From assembly GCA_938031175.1 (NCBI GenBank), contig CALHGZ010000008.1:124001-188000 (forward strand): a stretch of DNA of 64,000 nucleotides, in the 5' to 3' direction. The notes under the pieces are model-generated. The model was not told the DNA's origin and did not search any database. It saw nothing but the letters and a program-made list of their open reading frames with translations. The position numbers and the translations under genes are program-made. Numbering within the stretch: position 1 is the first letter of the stretch; each line of letters opens with the position of its first letter. Shown one piece after another: positions 9,194 through 18,956 of this stretch. This DNA is from Candidatus Kapaibacterium sp. (GTDB lineage: Bacteria > Bacteroidota > Ignavibacteria > Kapaibacteriales > UBA2268).

Positions 9194-10402
9194 TTAAATT
9201 GTTTCTGGAAAACTCTCGTAAAGTATATTTATTTTCAATGTACTTAATGTTTTGGATATATATTTGTCTTTGATAGTTTGTTTTGCCCTATTTAATTCTT
9301 TAGATTTAATACCAGCAATAATAGAATGATAAGCTTCTAGGTAGGCGGCTAATTCATCAGCCGCTTTTATTATTTCACCATCATAGGGATTATGATAATC
9401 TTGATTGTAATTATTATTAATATCCTCAATTGAAATGCCAGAAATTATTTCCCCATCTTTATTAATTATTTTATTTGTAAATTCATTGTTTGTGAAGTAT
9501 CTTATTTCATTAGCCCATTCATTTTCTAATAAGGGATAAATTTGTTCATCGGCAAGTTCATTTTCAATTTCTTTCAGCAATGTCTCCAATTGTTCGGATG
9601 AACGTTTAACCGGCGAGATTATGTCCCGAGTTACTGCTTCGGGTAAATCATGGAATAGTCCTCCGAAAAAATCATTATATAGTCTCTTGGAACAAGCGTT
9701 AATTTCACGAGCAAATAAATATGAAATACAAGCTACAAGAAGAGAATGGCCAAGTACTGAAGTTCTTGGAATGCGAGGTGTTTGAGCCCATCGAATTTGA
9801 AAACGCAATTGACCAATTAAATCAACAAAATTATAAATCGAATACTGATTGACCAACCTAAAGATACCTTTTAAATGCTTGTATTTATCTAATTTATTGA
9901 GCAATTCAGTTTCTATTCGTGTATTTTGATAGCTGTTTGGATTTGCCTGCTTTATAATTTGAAATTCCCAAAAGCTGGCATAAATATGTGCAGCCTCTAA
10001 AATCTGACGGGTTAAGTTTTCGCTAAGGGAATCTTCGAATAAATATTTTTGCAGTTCCCCTTTAAATATCTCATTTTCAATTTTTGATTCTAATTCATTA
10101 AAAACATATTTATTTAATTGACTGAACACACTTGGATTTTCCCTGATCCGAGAATAAATCGGTGATTTTATATCACTGATTACTATTCTTCGCAAAAGTT
10201 CAAAAATGCCACCTTTAATTATTTCATGCCAATCTATCTTACTTCCGCAATCTTCTTCGTATCGGGAAATAATATATGCTATGACCATTTTATGGGCGTG
10301 TTTATCCATTTCGATTAAATCCATCGGACGAATCCTGTCATTCCAACGCTGGATATAAAAACCACGGAACAATTCATTGATTAAGGCAATATTAGCAAAC
10401 AT
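9194..10402 (-). CDS. HD-domain phosphohydrolase, YfbR-like
   Basis: 402 residues. The central part carries an HD signature: His in VLGHSLLVA near residue 219, the pair in GLFHDLPEAVTRDI, and a distant Asp in IKAADELAAY. HDLPE followed by an acidic/Thr segment is characteristic of the HD hydrolases that include the YfbR 5'-nucleotidases. The N-terminal ~190 residues are helical and not recognised; they may bind the substrate or a partner. It is the last gene of the hemL-prsW-HD operon, 8 nt after the PrsW-type gene. A nucleotide monophosphate substrate is possible but unproven. Confidence 0.7.
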   Translation of the reverse strand: MFANIALINELFRGFYIQRWNDRIRPMDLIEMDKHAHKMVIAYIISRYEEDCGSKIDWHEIIKGGIFELLRRIVISDIKSPIYSRIRENPSVFSQLNKYVFNELESKIENEIFKGELQKYLFEDSLSENLTRQILEAAHIYASFWEFQIIKQANPNSYQNTRIETELLNKLDKYKHLKGIFRLVNQYSIYNFVDLIGQLRFQIRWAQTPRIPRTSVLGHSLLVACISYLFAREINACSKRLYNDFFGGLFHDLPEAVTRDIISPVKRSSEQLETLLKEIENELADEQIYPLLENEWANEIRYFTNNEFTNKIINKDGEIISGISIEDINNNYNQDYHNPYDGEIIKAADELAAYLEAYHSIIAGIKSKELNRAKQTIKDKYISKTLSTLKINILYESFPETI

Positions 10403-10410
10403 AACTTATT

Positions 10411-11157
10411 CTATTTAATGATTGAATTCAATAAAATATCATATTCTTTTTTAACTGCTCTTCCATTTTGAATATCATCTTCGATGGCTAATCTTATTTT
10501 TTTACGAAGAACAGAAAAAGACACTATAATTAGTGGTATATTTAGCAAAGCTGGTAATATACCGAATACAGGAATAGCAAATAGCAGAAAATTGTATGTA
10601 CCGTGGAGTATAACGGCAATTAAAAATCCCTTAATTATTAAATTTTGTTCTAACTGTCTACTCGAAGCAAATTTTGCCTGACCAACGTAGTAGCCCATTA
10701 AGCCAGAGACTATTGCATGTAAAGGAAGAGCTGTGAAAGCTCTTATAATTGCCGTTGTGTATCCTGTATCCAATACATAAAGAATATTTTCAAAAACTGC
10801 AAATCCAAGGCTTGCAAAAATGCAATATATTATCCCATCTACCGCTTCATCAAAGTGAGGTGAACGATAAGCAAATACCAATACAACAATTAATTTAAAG
10901 AATTCTTCACAAACAGCTGCTACAATAAATGCACGAAGAAATATGTATGTTATAAAAAACTGTCCGAAAAAAATTTGATAAAAATTGTCTAATATTATTT
11001 CTACTATCAGCACTGGGATTATACTTAAAATTCCAAATACAAAGACTCTTGTCAACTGCCCTTTTGGTTCGGGCTTAATCTTGTCCTGTTTGTAATAATA
11101 AAAGAGCCATAAAAACGCTGGTATTATTGCTAATGCTAATGAAATAATAACATACAT
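10411..11157 (-). CDS. PrsW-family glutamic-type intramembrane protease
   Basis: 248 residues with about eight hydrophobic segments. The family's catalytic blocks are visible in order: the CEEFFKL motif (EExxK) near residue 92, GFAVFENILY near 127, and a membrane His in LPLHAIVSGLMGYY. PrsW proteases cut anti-sigma factors or other membrane substrates; in Bacillus PrsW starts release of SigW. No anti-sigma factor gene is adjacent here. The start lies 5 nt downstream of the hemL stop, and the stop 8 nt before the HD gene, so the three are probably co-transcribed. Confidence 0.85.
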   Translation of the reverse strand: MYVIISLALAIIPAFLWLFYYYKQDKIKPEPKGQLTRVFVFGILSIIPVLIVEIILDNFYQIFFGQFFITYIFLRAFIVAAVCEEFFKLIVVLVFAYRSPHFDEAVDGIIYCIFASLGFAVFENILYVLDTGYTTAIIRAFTALPLHAIVSGLMGYYVGQAKFASSRQLEQNLIIKGFLIAVILHGTYNFLLFAIPVFGILPALLNIPLIIVSFSVLRKKIRLAIEDDIQNGRAVKKEYDILLNSIIK

Positions 11158-11162
11158 TTTTT

Positions 11163-12467
11163 CTATCCAATGGAAACATTAAAATTTTTAATCGTTTTTT
11201 CAAAAGCCTTGATCGTATTCTCTAAATCTTCATTACTATGAGCTAAAGAAATAAAATACGACTCGAACTGACTCGCAGGTAGATAAATCCCCTCGTCGAG
11301 CATACTCCAGAAATATTTAGAAAATAGTTCAGTGTCGCATTTTATTGCATCATCATAATTACGAACCTCGGTATCTATGAAAAATAGACAAAACATTGAG
11401 CCAACCCTTGAAATGAAATAATTCAAATCGTATTTTTTAAGCACCTGCTTAAAGCCATTTTCGAGAAAAGCACCTTTTCGTTCTAACTCTTCATACAGAT
11501 CGAGATTAGCTTTAATAAATTCCAATGTCGCAATACCAGAAGCCATAGCAACTGGATTACCACTCAAGGTACCGGCTTGATATATTTTACCGGAAGGAGA
11601 AATGTGTTGCATAATTTCTTTTTTTCCTGCATAAGCACCAACAGGCAATCCACCACCAATAATTTTGCCAAAGCAAATTAAATCCGGCCTTATATTATAT
11701 AAACCGCATGCACCGGAAGGACTAACCCGAAAACCTGTCATTACCTCATCAAATATCAATAAAATATCATTTTCATCACAAATTCTTCTCAATCCTGATA
11801 TAAAATCATCATCAGCTTTAATAACTCCCATGTTACCGGCAATGGGTTCAATAATTATGCAAGCTATATCATTATTTGATTCCACAATCGTTTCAACAGA
11901 TTTTAAATCATTATATCGTGCTATTAAAGTATCATTTAAAACTCCAGCGGTTATTCCAGGACTTGTTGGAGCTTGATTAGTCAATGCACCTGAACCAGCC
12001 ATAACTAAAAAGCTATCAGCGTGACCATGATAACATCCCTCAAATTTAATGATCTTATTTTTACCTGTGTAACCTCTGGCAAGTCTAATAGCACTCATTG
12101 TAGCTTCGGTGCCACTGTTGACCATTCTAACCATTTCAACTTGAGGCACAAGCTCAATAATCAGCTCAGCTAATTTAGTTTCTCCCTCAACCGGAGCACC
12201 AAAACTTATCCCCTTTTCTAGTGCTTTATAAATTGCTTCAAGTATGAATGGGGGTTTATGACCAAAAAGATGCGGTCCCCAGCTATTTACGAAATCAATA
12301 TATTCGTTGCCGTCAATATCGATTATTTTCGAACCAACTGCTTTGTCGATAAATAATGGATTACCACCTACAGCTTTGAATGCACGGGCCGGAGAATTAA
12401 CCCCGCCTGGAATCACTTTCTGTGCTCGTTCAAACTGCAGTTTACTATTCTCTCGATTCTTTTTCAT
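11163..12467 (-). CDS. hemL: Glutamate-1-semialdehyde 2,1-aminomutase
   Basis: This PLP enzyme makes 5-aminolevulinate from glutamate-1-semialdehyde in the C5 route of tetrapyrrole synthesis. The 434-residue protein has the family opening VIPGGVNSPARAF, the PLP phosphate-binding MVNSGTEATMSAIRLAR, the cofactor Asp in IFDEVMTGFRV, and the Schiff-base Lys in CFGKIIGGGLPVGA. It heads a run with a PrsW protease and an HD protein. A TAATTTTG box lies 30 nt upstream, facing a second box for the divergent gene. Confidence 0.94.
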   Translation of the reverse strand: MKKNRENSKLQFERAQKVIPGGVNSPARAFKAVGGNPLFIDKAVGSKIIDIDGNEYIDFVNSWGPHLFGHKPPFILEAIYKALEKGISFGAPVEGETKLAELIIELVPQVEMVRMVNSGTEATMSAIRLARGYTGKNKIIKFEGCYHGHADSFLVMAGSGALTNQAPTSPGITAGVLNDTLIARYNDLKSVETIVESNNDIACIIIEPIAGNMGVIKADDDFISGLRRICDENDILLIFDEVMTGFRVSPSGACGLYNIRPDLICFGKIIGGGLPVGAYAGKKEIMQHISPSGKIYQAGTLSGNPVAMASGIATLEFIKANLDLYEELERKGAFLENGFKQVLKKYDLNYFISRVGSMFCLFFIDTEVRNYDDAIKCDTELFSKYFWSMLDEGIYLPASQFESYFISLAHSNEDLENTIKAFEKTIKNFNVSIG

Positions 12468-12497
12468 AAAATGAATTAAATATTAATCCAATATTGA

Positions 12498-12505
12498 CAA
12501 AATTA
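12498..12505 (-). promoter_or_regulatory. Bacteroidota-type -7 box (TAATTTTG) for hemL operon
   Basis: Exact TAnnTTTG on the minus strand, 30 nt upstream of the hemL ATG. No -33 TTG was found at 19 nt. Confidence 0.45.
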
Positions 12506-12533
12506 TTCTGAATAAATATAATCAGTTATTAGC

Positions 12534-12541
12534 TATATTTG
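12534..12541 (+). promoter_or_regulatory. Bacteroidota-type -7 box (TATATTTG) for the DUF3109 gene
   Basis: Exact TAnnTTTG ending 35 nt before the ATG, in the divergent hemL/DUF3109 intergenic region only about 30 bp from the hemL box. Confidence 0.45.
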
Positions 12542-12576
12542 AAAAATTTTTTTTACACATCACCAATTTCGAACAA

Positions 12577-13137
12577 ATGATAGTTATAGATAATATAATT
12601 ATTGAAGATGATATAATACATTCTATGTTTAACTGTGACTTAAAAAAATGTAAAGGTGCATGCTGTACCTTCCCAGGAGAGTTCGGAGCACCTTTGTTAA
12701 ACGAAGAAATCTCTATAATTGAATCTTTACTACCATTTTTAATTGAATATCTCCCTGAAAAAGCCCGTGAAATCATTAATATAAATGGGTTTTACCAGGG
12801 CAAAGAAAATTTTTATTCAACACAATGTATCAATAACAAAGACTGTGTTTTTGTATATTATGATGAAGACGTAGCAAAATGCACCCTTGAAAAAGCCTAC
12901 CACGAGAAAAATACTGGATGGCGTAAACCATTATCCTGCCATCTTTTTCCTATACGAGTTAAATATCACTCTCAACTTTTGTTACATTACGAAAAAATTC
13001 CTGAATGTATTCCGGGCATTATCAAAGGCTATCGCGATAAAATATATCTGACTGATAGTCTGAAAGAAGCACTAATCAGAGCATTCGGAGAAAATTGGTT
13101 CGAAAAAGTTAAAAAATTAACCGGCAATTCAATTTAA
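12577..13137 (+). CDS. DUF3109 family protein (Cys-rich, YkgJ-like)
   Basis: 186 residues. The hallmark is an N-terminal CDLKKCKGACC cluster, followed by CINNKDCVF, the KCTLEKAYHE stretch, CHLFPIRV and a late Cys in PECIPG. This spacing is typical of DUF3109, a family common in Bacteroidota and related to the YkgJ zinc/iron-sulfur cluster proteins. No catalytic role is established. Being cytosolic (no signal peptide) and having eight or more conserved Cys suggests metal binding. It lies between hemL (divergent) and rpoN (63 nt downstream, own promoter box). Confidence 0.85.
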   Translation: MIVIDNIIIEDDIIHSMFNCDLKKCKGACCTFPGEFGAPLLNEEISIIESLLPFLIEYLPEKAREIININGFYQGKENFYSTQCINNKDCVFVYYDEDVAKCTLEKAYHEKNTGWRKPLSCHLFPIRVKYHSQLLLHYEKIPECIPGIIKGYRDKIYLTDSLKEALIRAFGENWFEKVKKLTGNSI

Positions 13138-13154
13138 ATTTTATTCATTTTTCA

Positions 13155-13162
13155 TATATTTG
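13155..13162 (+). promoter_or_regulatory. Bacteroidota-type -7 box (TATATTTG) for rpoN
   Basis: Exact TAnnTTTG followed by C, ending 38 nt before the rpoN ATG, within the short gap after the DUF3109 gene. Confidence 0.45.
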
Positions 13163-13200
13163 CATTAGAATTTTGATTTACTCAATCATTGTAAACATTG

Positions 13201-14916
13201 ATGAAGCTAACAGTAGGAATAAGACCAACTTTAACTCAGACCCTGACGCCACAGCAGATTCAATATTTGAAACTGCTGCAGCTACCTGTTGTTCAACTGG
13301 AACAGCAGGTATTACAAGAACTTGAAACAAATCCTATGTTAGAGCTTGCATCTGATTTTGATGAAGGAGTGGAATCTATCCAAGAATTCGAAAGCGAATT
13401 TCAAGAAGATATACCTTTAGTAACCGAGCTACCAGAAATTAGCGAAAACGCAGATATTCATCCAGAATTAGAACAAACTGAAAATGAGATCGAACCTAAA
13501 GATCCTTTTGAATTCCAAAAACTCATCTGGCAGGATGAACACATATCTCTCAATGATTTTGCTCCCCAATACTCTGATGATGAAGATTACGAACCATTTC
13601 AAATTAAAGATAATCCCACATTTCTCGATGAGTTAAGGCAACAATTAAGGATGCTCGAACTATCAAAAGAGGAATATTTAATCGGCGAACATATCCTCGG
13701 CAATATTGATTCCGACGGATATTTAAGAAGAGATTTAAGTGATATTGTTTATGATGTCAACTCCGACATTAAAGACATTAACTTCGAAATCCTAAAAAGA
13801 ATGCAAACAAATAATATTAATTCTGAAAATCCTGCTAAGCAATTTGCTTTATCCACCGAAAGTGCTTTACTCTTGCATCAAATAAATAACAGCGATTCAA
13901 AGGATTCATCAGAAGTAAAAGTTTCACAAAACAATATTACTACAAACAATTCAACTGAATTACTGAAATATGTTGACATAGCAGACGCTGAAAAAGTATT
14001 ATCAATTATCCAAGAATTAGACCCACCGGGAATCGGTTCAAGAAATGTTCAAGAATGCCTACTTGCCCAATGTAAAGCTTTCCCTAATACTAATCCATAT
14101 AAGCAAATTGCTTACCAGATATTATCAAAAACTTACGATGCATTTACGAAAAAACATTATCATATTATAACCAAAGAGCTTGGAATTAAACAAGAGGACC
14201 TCAAAAATGCCTTAGATTTCATTAGACGGCTCAATCCAAAACCCGGTATTGGTGACTCTCATAGCGAAACAAATACTATAATACCAGATTTCATTATTGA
14301 AAAAGATTACGATACAAATGAATTAAAAATTATTATTAACGATAGCCATATCCCACCAATCAAATTAAATACAGCTTACGAAAAACTTAAGAAAGAAATA
14401 CAATACAAAAACTCTAACAAAGAGACAAAAGAATGGATTAGAGCAAAATATGAAGATGCTAAATTTATGATTCAGGCTATTCAGCAAAGACGTAGAACAA
14501 TGCTAAAAGTAATGACTGCAATTGCTTATCTCCAAAAAGATTTCTTTTACGAAGGGGTATCTGCTTTAAAACCATTGATATACAAAGATGTTGCCAATCA
14601 AACTGGTCTTGATATCTCAACTATATGTCGAATTGTAAATGGAAAATACGTCCAAACTGAGTTTGGAACCTTCGAATTAAAATTTTTTTTCAGCGAATCT
14701 TTACCAACCGAAGATGGCGATGAAGTTGCTGCCAAAGTAGTAAAGGAAATTATCAAAGAAATAATTGATAAAGAACCAAAAAATAAACCATACAGCGACG
14801 ATAAAATTACTAAGATGCTACAGCAAAGAGGCTACAAAGTAGCAAGAAGAACTGTAGCAAAATATCGAGACCAATTAAAAATACCCGTTGCTAGATTAAG
14901 AAAAGAGCTACAATAA
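13201..14916 (+). CDS. rpoN: RNA polymerase sigma-54 factor RpoN
   Basis: 571 residues. Region I (LTQTLTPQQIQYLKLLQLP, rich in Gln/Leu) is followed by an acidic region II. The core-binding region has the DPPGIGSRNVQECLL block, and the C-terminus has an HTH plus the RpoN box ARRTVAKYRDQL, which reads the -24 element. Between residues about 195 and 260 there is a long Asn/Ser/Lys-rich low-complexity stretch that separates parts of the core-binding domain. The ATG immediately follows an in-frame TTG. The factor probably drives the flagellar operon, since a TTGGCAC-N5-TTGTA site lies in front of flgB. The next gene starts right at its stop. Confidence 0.95.
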   Translation: MKLTVGIRPTLTQTLTPQQIQYLKLLQLPVVQLEQQVLQELETNPMLELASDFDEGVESIQEFESEFQEDIPLVTELPEISENADIHPELEQTENEIEPKDPFEFQKLIWQDEHISLNDFAPQYSDDEDYEPFQIKDNPTFLDELRQQLRMLELSKEEYLIGEHILGNIDSDGYLRRDLSDIVYDVNSDIKDINFEILKRMQTNNINSENPAKQFALSTESALLLHQINNSDSKDSSEVKVSQNNITTNNSTELLKYVDIADAEKVLSIIQELDPPGIGSRNVQECLLAQCKAFPNTNPYKQIAYQILSKTYDAFTKKHYHIITKELGIKQEDLKNALDFIRRLNPKPGIGDSHSETNTIIPDFIIEKDYDTNELKIIINDSHIPPIKLNTAYEKLKKEIQYKNSNKETKEWIRAKYEDAKFMIQAIQQRRRTMLKVMTAIAYLQKDFFYEGVSALKPLIYKDVANQTGLDISTICRIVNGKYVQTEFGTFELKFFFSESLPTEDGDEVAAKVVKEIIKEIIDKEPKNKPYSDDKITKMLQQRGYKVARRTVAKYRDQLKIPVARLRKELQ

Positions 14917-16038
14917 GTGGGAATAATTGAAATATTTGCCAAAGCTGAACATCTGATAAGACCATTACTATCTAAGTTACCGCCTGAGCTTTTTTGTGCT
15001 ATTTATTCATCCGGGCGTAAAAAGTTTCTAAAATCATTAACCCAAAACATACCAAAAAAACCAATTGAATTACCATTAACACTTAGAATTAAACTCTGGG
15101 ATATATCATTTGCCTCGCCATTATTCAATGCTGCAGGAATGTTTAAAGATGGAATTGGCTACAAACTGGCTGCCAATCAGGGAGCAGGTGCATTTCTCGC
15201 TGGCACGACAACTTCCAGAAAACGACCTGGTAATTATAAAAAAGGTATATGGCATCCATTTCTACCTTATCCCAAATCACAATCTGCCTCAAATTGGCTT
15301 GGATTACCCAACCCGGGACACTCTGAAGTCGCCAAAATTCTCTCTCAAATCCCAAAACGAAAACACTGTCCTATCGGTGCAAGCCTTAGCATCTCACCTG
15401 ATGAAGAGGAAAGAGTGGCTTTAAATGAACTTATACATGGATTAATGCAATACGAAAAAGCAAATGTTGATTTTATCGAATTAAATGAAAGTTGTCCTAA
15501 TGTAGCACATAATCATTCTATATCCCAAACTCTAGATCAAAATTTTATCAAACGATTAGAATACGTAAGTCAAAATTTCTTAGCGAAAAGAAAAAGAAAC
15601 CTACCTGTTATAATTAAGCTCTCCAATGATTTTGATATCAGTTTATTAGATGAATTAATTGATATCGCTATAACACTGAATTTTGACGGTATCAATTTTG
15701 GTAATACTTCAACCGATTATTCCTATATAAAAGGTTTGATAAGTTACGGGGAATTGAATAAATTCGAATATTTCATAAGTACATTTGGTGGAGGTATCAG
15801 CGGTAAACCATTAAAGAATAAATCTCTTACTTTATGTTCAAAAGCTTGTGAAATTCTAAAAAATAAAAACTTAAGAAAAGAATTCAATATTATAAGAACT
15901 GGAGGAATTGATTCTTATGATGATATTATTGAGTCAAAAAACATCGGAGTTCTTCTCAATCAATGGTTTACAGCATACTTCCTATATTTCGCAAAATATG
16001 GCCATAAATTATATCTTAAATTTTTTGTAAACAAATAA
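14917..16038 (+). CDS. Dihydroorotate dehydrogenase-like protein (PyrD family), class assignment mixed
   Basis: 373 residues and a TIM-barrel flavoenzyme layout. FMN-binding FNAAGMFKDG (Lys) lies near residue 73, the orotate-loop counterpart SNWLGLPNPG near 128, ELNESCPN near 193, IKLSND, NFGNTSTDYS, FGGGISGKPL and IRTGGIDSYDD. The overall shape and N-terminal extension resemble class 2 (quinone, membrane) enzymes, in which the catalytic base is Ser. Here the position is Cys (SCPN), as in class 1 enzymes. The C-terminal phosphate-binding part (VLLNQWFTAYF) is also divergent. The start is GTG immediately after the rpoN stop, so the two are translationally linked. Whether it is the cell's pyrimidine DHODH is uncertain. 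Confidence 0.62.
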   Translation: MGIIEIFAKAEHLIRPLLSKLPPELFCAIYSSGRKKFLKSLTQNIPKKPIELPLTLRIKLWDISFASPLFNAAGMFKDGIGYKLAANQGAGAFLAGTTTSRKRPGNYKKGIWHPFLPYPKSQSASNWLGLPNPGHSEVAKILSQIPKRKHCPIGASLSISPDEEERVALNELIHGLMQYEKANVDFIELNESCPNVAHNHSISQTLDQNFIKRLEYVSQNFLAKRKRNLPVIIKLSNDFDISLLDELIDIAITLNFDGINFGNTSTDYSYIKGLISYGELNKFEYFISTFGGGISGKPLKNKSLTLCSKACEILKNKNLRKEFNIIRTGGIDSYDDIIESKNIGVLLNQWFTAYFLYFAKYGHKLYLKFFVNK

Positions 16039-16181
16039 TTTGTCATTATTTAATATATTAGTAGCGAAATTTTTAAACAAAAAATAATTAGAAATTACAT
16101 TTAGAAAAAATAATTAAACATAGATTTTATAATTAAAATAATGTCGAAAATGTAGTTTAAAAACACTATTATATATTTATT

Positions 16182-18956
16182 ATGGAAAAACTAATTGACT
16201 TTGAATTTATAAATAATTTAACTACTGGTGTGTTTTTCTACCGCTTTAAAGCACCAGACAAGTTATACTTAATCAACGGGAACAAAAGTGCTGAACGTAT
16301 CACAGGTTTAAAAATCAGTGAACTAATAGGAAAAGAGTTCAATGAAATATGGACTAAAGCTAAAGAAAATGGTATCACCGACTCTTATCTAAAAGTAATG
16401 TCAACCGGTAAACCTTTTATCTCAGACCAAGAATTTTACAGCGATAATCACCTAAGGGGTATTTTTAAAATTAATGCATTCAAACTTGAGGATGATTTAC
16501 TCTGTGTGTCATTCGATGAAGTTTCAAAAATAGTCCACACAAATAATTTATTAAGATTAACAGAATACAAATACAATTTATTATTGGATAATGTTTTCGA
16601 TGCTATTCTTCTTCTGAAAGAACGCAAAATTGAATATTGCAATTACAAATTTTGCGAGATAACCGGTTATAATTATGAAGAACTCTTAGATCCGGAATTT
16701 GAATTTACATCTTTGTTAATCGGAAGCAATAAATTAATATTTGACGAATTCTATATGTTCACTAAAAAAGGTTTAATCAAAAAAGATAATTTCAATTTAC
16801 AAATACTCAATAAAAATGGAGAGCTGGTAATTGTCAACGTCAGTGCAAAAATATTTGATCAAAGCGATGAGTTTCTGATATTTTGTGTAATGCGTGATGT
16901 AACCGAGCAAATTAAAATAATGGAAACATTAAAAGAATCAGAACTTAAATACAGAACTGTTGTTGACAATTCTCACGAAGGTATTGCTGTTATCCAAAAT
17001 GATAAGTTCGTATTTGTTAACCAAACCTTTATTAACTTAACAGAAAAAGGAGCAGAACATTTTATTGGTCAAAATATTTATAATTTTATCTATCCCGATG
17101 ACTATGAAATAATAAGAAAAGCTATTCAAAAAAAGATAATCGGGCAAGATTCTGATCAAAAGGTTAGATTCAGATATATTGATGATTCTGATAAAATTAT
17201 ATGGGTCGAAGCTTCATCTGTTGTTATTCACTGGGAAAATAAACCTGCTTTACTGGTATTTTTTACAAATATCAATGAACAAATCGAGATTAAAGAGCAG
17301 TTAACACTAAATCAGGCAATTTTGAAATCTGCTTTAGAGCAGTCAAATATTGGAATTATAATTATGCTCCCACAAAATGAGGTACCACTTTTTATTAGTA
17401 AACATGCAAAAGAATTGTTAGGCATAGATGAAATTGACTTCATTAACCCTGATGAACCAGTATATCCCAATAAATGGCGAGTCATCAAAGATGATGGCAC
17501 AATTTTACCTGTTACCGAATTACCTTTGACGAAAGCCATAGTTCATTCTATCACTACACCATTATTTGATTACAGGATACAAAGAAAAGACGGGAAATTA
17601 CTATATATATCGGGTACAGCTGCACCTGTATTTAATGACTCTAATAAATTAATTGCAGGCATTTTAATTTTTCAAGATATAACCCAACTGAGAGAGTATC
17701 AGGAGGAATTTCGGCAAGCAAAAGAAAAATTATCTATGTTTATCCAAAATGCACAGGACATGATATACTTTGTTACACCCGAATTACAGATTACAATGCT
17801 TAATAATGCTCACTGCAGAATCACAGGGTATACTTTAGAAGAATTTGAAAATGAACCTAATCTTTTTTTAAACCTTATTCATCCCGATGACTTAGATAAA
17901 ATCAAATTATTTTTCAAGAACAATCCTAACGGAACAATATATTACTCTTTTGAATTTAGAATAGCCTCTAAAAATGGTTCCTGGAAATGGATACAAGCTC
18001 GTATGATAGGCATGTATGATAAATACAACAAATTTATCGGTTATAATAGTATTTCTCGAGATATAACTGAATTGAAAGATGCTATGGATGAAATCAAAAA
18101 TATGAATATACAATTAGAAGAGAGAGTAAAAGAACGTACTATTCAACTTGAAAAAATGCTAAATAACTTAAATAATGAAATCAAAGTGAGGCAAGCAACT
18201 GAAAATCAGCTAATCTTAGCTCAACAGGATCTAACCAACGCTTTGCAAAAAGAAAAGGAATTAAACGAATTAAAGAGCCGATTTATATCAATGATTTCTC
18301 ACGAATACCGAACACCGCTCACAGTCATAATGACTTCCACCTACCTATTGGAGCAATTGTTTCATAACAGAAATGAAGAGAATTTCTTGCGCCATCTAGA
18401 AAAAATTCGTGCCTCTGTTAAAACAATGACTAAACTACTTGAAGATGTTTTAACATTAGGTAAAAGCGAATCTGGTAAATTAATTTTAAATCCTACTTCA
18501 TTTGACTTGATTATGGTCTGCAATGAAATTATTGATGAAATGAAATTGATTGATAACAAGCAACATTATTTCAATTTTATTTCTAAAACATCAAGCTGTC
18601 ATATCATAAACGATGAAAAATTAATTCGTCAGATTATCACCAATCTTCTCAGTAATGCAATTAAATATTCCCCAATTAATTCTGAAATTAAATTTGAACT
18701 TGATGTATCAAAAAATTCAGTCAATATTAGTATTACCGATTACGGTATTGGTATCCGACCCGAAGATCAGAAATATTTATTTGAACCATTCCATCGTGGT
18801 AAAAATGTCGGTACAGTTTCAGGAACCGGTCTAGGACTTGCTATTGTTAAAAGATGTCTGGAATTAATGAATGGTAAAATCAGTATCAAAAGCAGTATAT
18901 CCGGTACTACGTTTTTGATAGAATTCCCCCAAAATATACTCAAAAATAAGAACTAA
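16182..18956 (+). CDS. Multi-PAS sensor histidine kinase
   Basis: 924 residues with no membrane segment, so a cytosolic sensor. About five PAS-type modules span residues 1-625; good PAS/PAC ends occur at CVMRDVTEQI, FFTNINEQI, ILIFQDITQL and YNSISRDITEL. A coiled coil follows at about 630-690. The HisKA H-box is FISMISHEYRTPLT with the phosphoacceptor His707. The HATPase domain has the N-box LIRQIITNLLSNAIKY, ITDYGIGIRPED and GTGLGLAIV. No response regulator is adjacent, so it is an orphan kinase. Its stop overlaps the stop of the convergent phosphatase gene. The signal sensed is unknown. Confidence 0.9.
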   Translation: MEKLIDFEFINNLTTGVFFYRFKAPDKLYLINGNKSAERITGLKISELIGKEFNEIWTKAKENGITDSYLKVMSTGKPFISDQEFYSDNHLRGIFKINAFKLEDDLLCVSFDEVSKIVHTNNLLRLTEYKYNLLLDNVFDAILLLKERKIEYCNYKFCEITGYNYEELLDPEFEFTSLLIGSNKLIFDEFYMFTKKGLIKKDNFNLQILNKNGELVIVNVSAKIFDQSDEFLIFCVMRDVTEQIKIMETLKESELKYRTVVDNSHEGIAVIQNDKFVFVNQTFINLTEKGAEHFIGQNIYNFIYPDDYEIIRKAIQKKIIGQDSDQKVRFRYIDDSDKIIWVEASSVVIHWENKPALLVFFTNINEQIEIKEQLTLNQAILKSALEQSNIGIIIMLPQNEVPLFISKHAKELLGIDEIDFINPDEPVYPNKWRVIKDDGTILPVTELPLTKAIVHSITTPLFDYRIQRKDGKLLYISGTAAPVFNDSNKLIAGILIFQDITQLREYQEEFRQAKEKLSMFIQNAQDMIYFVTPELQITMLNNAHCRITGYTLEEFENEPNLFLNLIHPDDLDKIKLFFKNNPNGTIYYSFEFRIASKNGSWKWIQARMIGMYDKYNKFIGYNSISRDITELKDAMDEIKNMNIQLEERVKERTIQLEKMLNNLNNEIKVRQATENQLILAQQDLTNALQKEKELNELKSRFISMISHEYRTPLTVIMTSTYLLEQLFHNRNEENFLRHLEKIRASVKTMTKLLEDVLTLGKSESGKLILNPTSFDLIMVCNEIIDEMKLIDNKQHYFNFISKTSSCHIINDEKLIRQIITNLLSNAIKYSPINSEIKFELDVSKNSVNISITDYGIGIRPEDQKYLFEPFHRGKNVGTVSGTGLGLAIVKRCLELMNGKISIKSSISGTTFLIEFPQNILKNKN

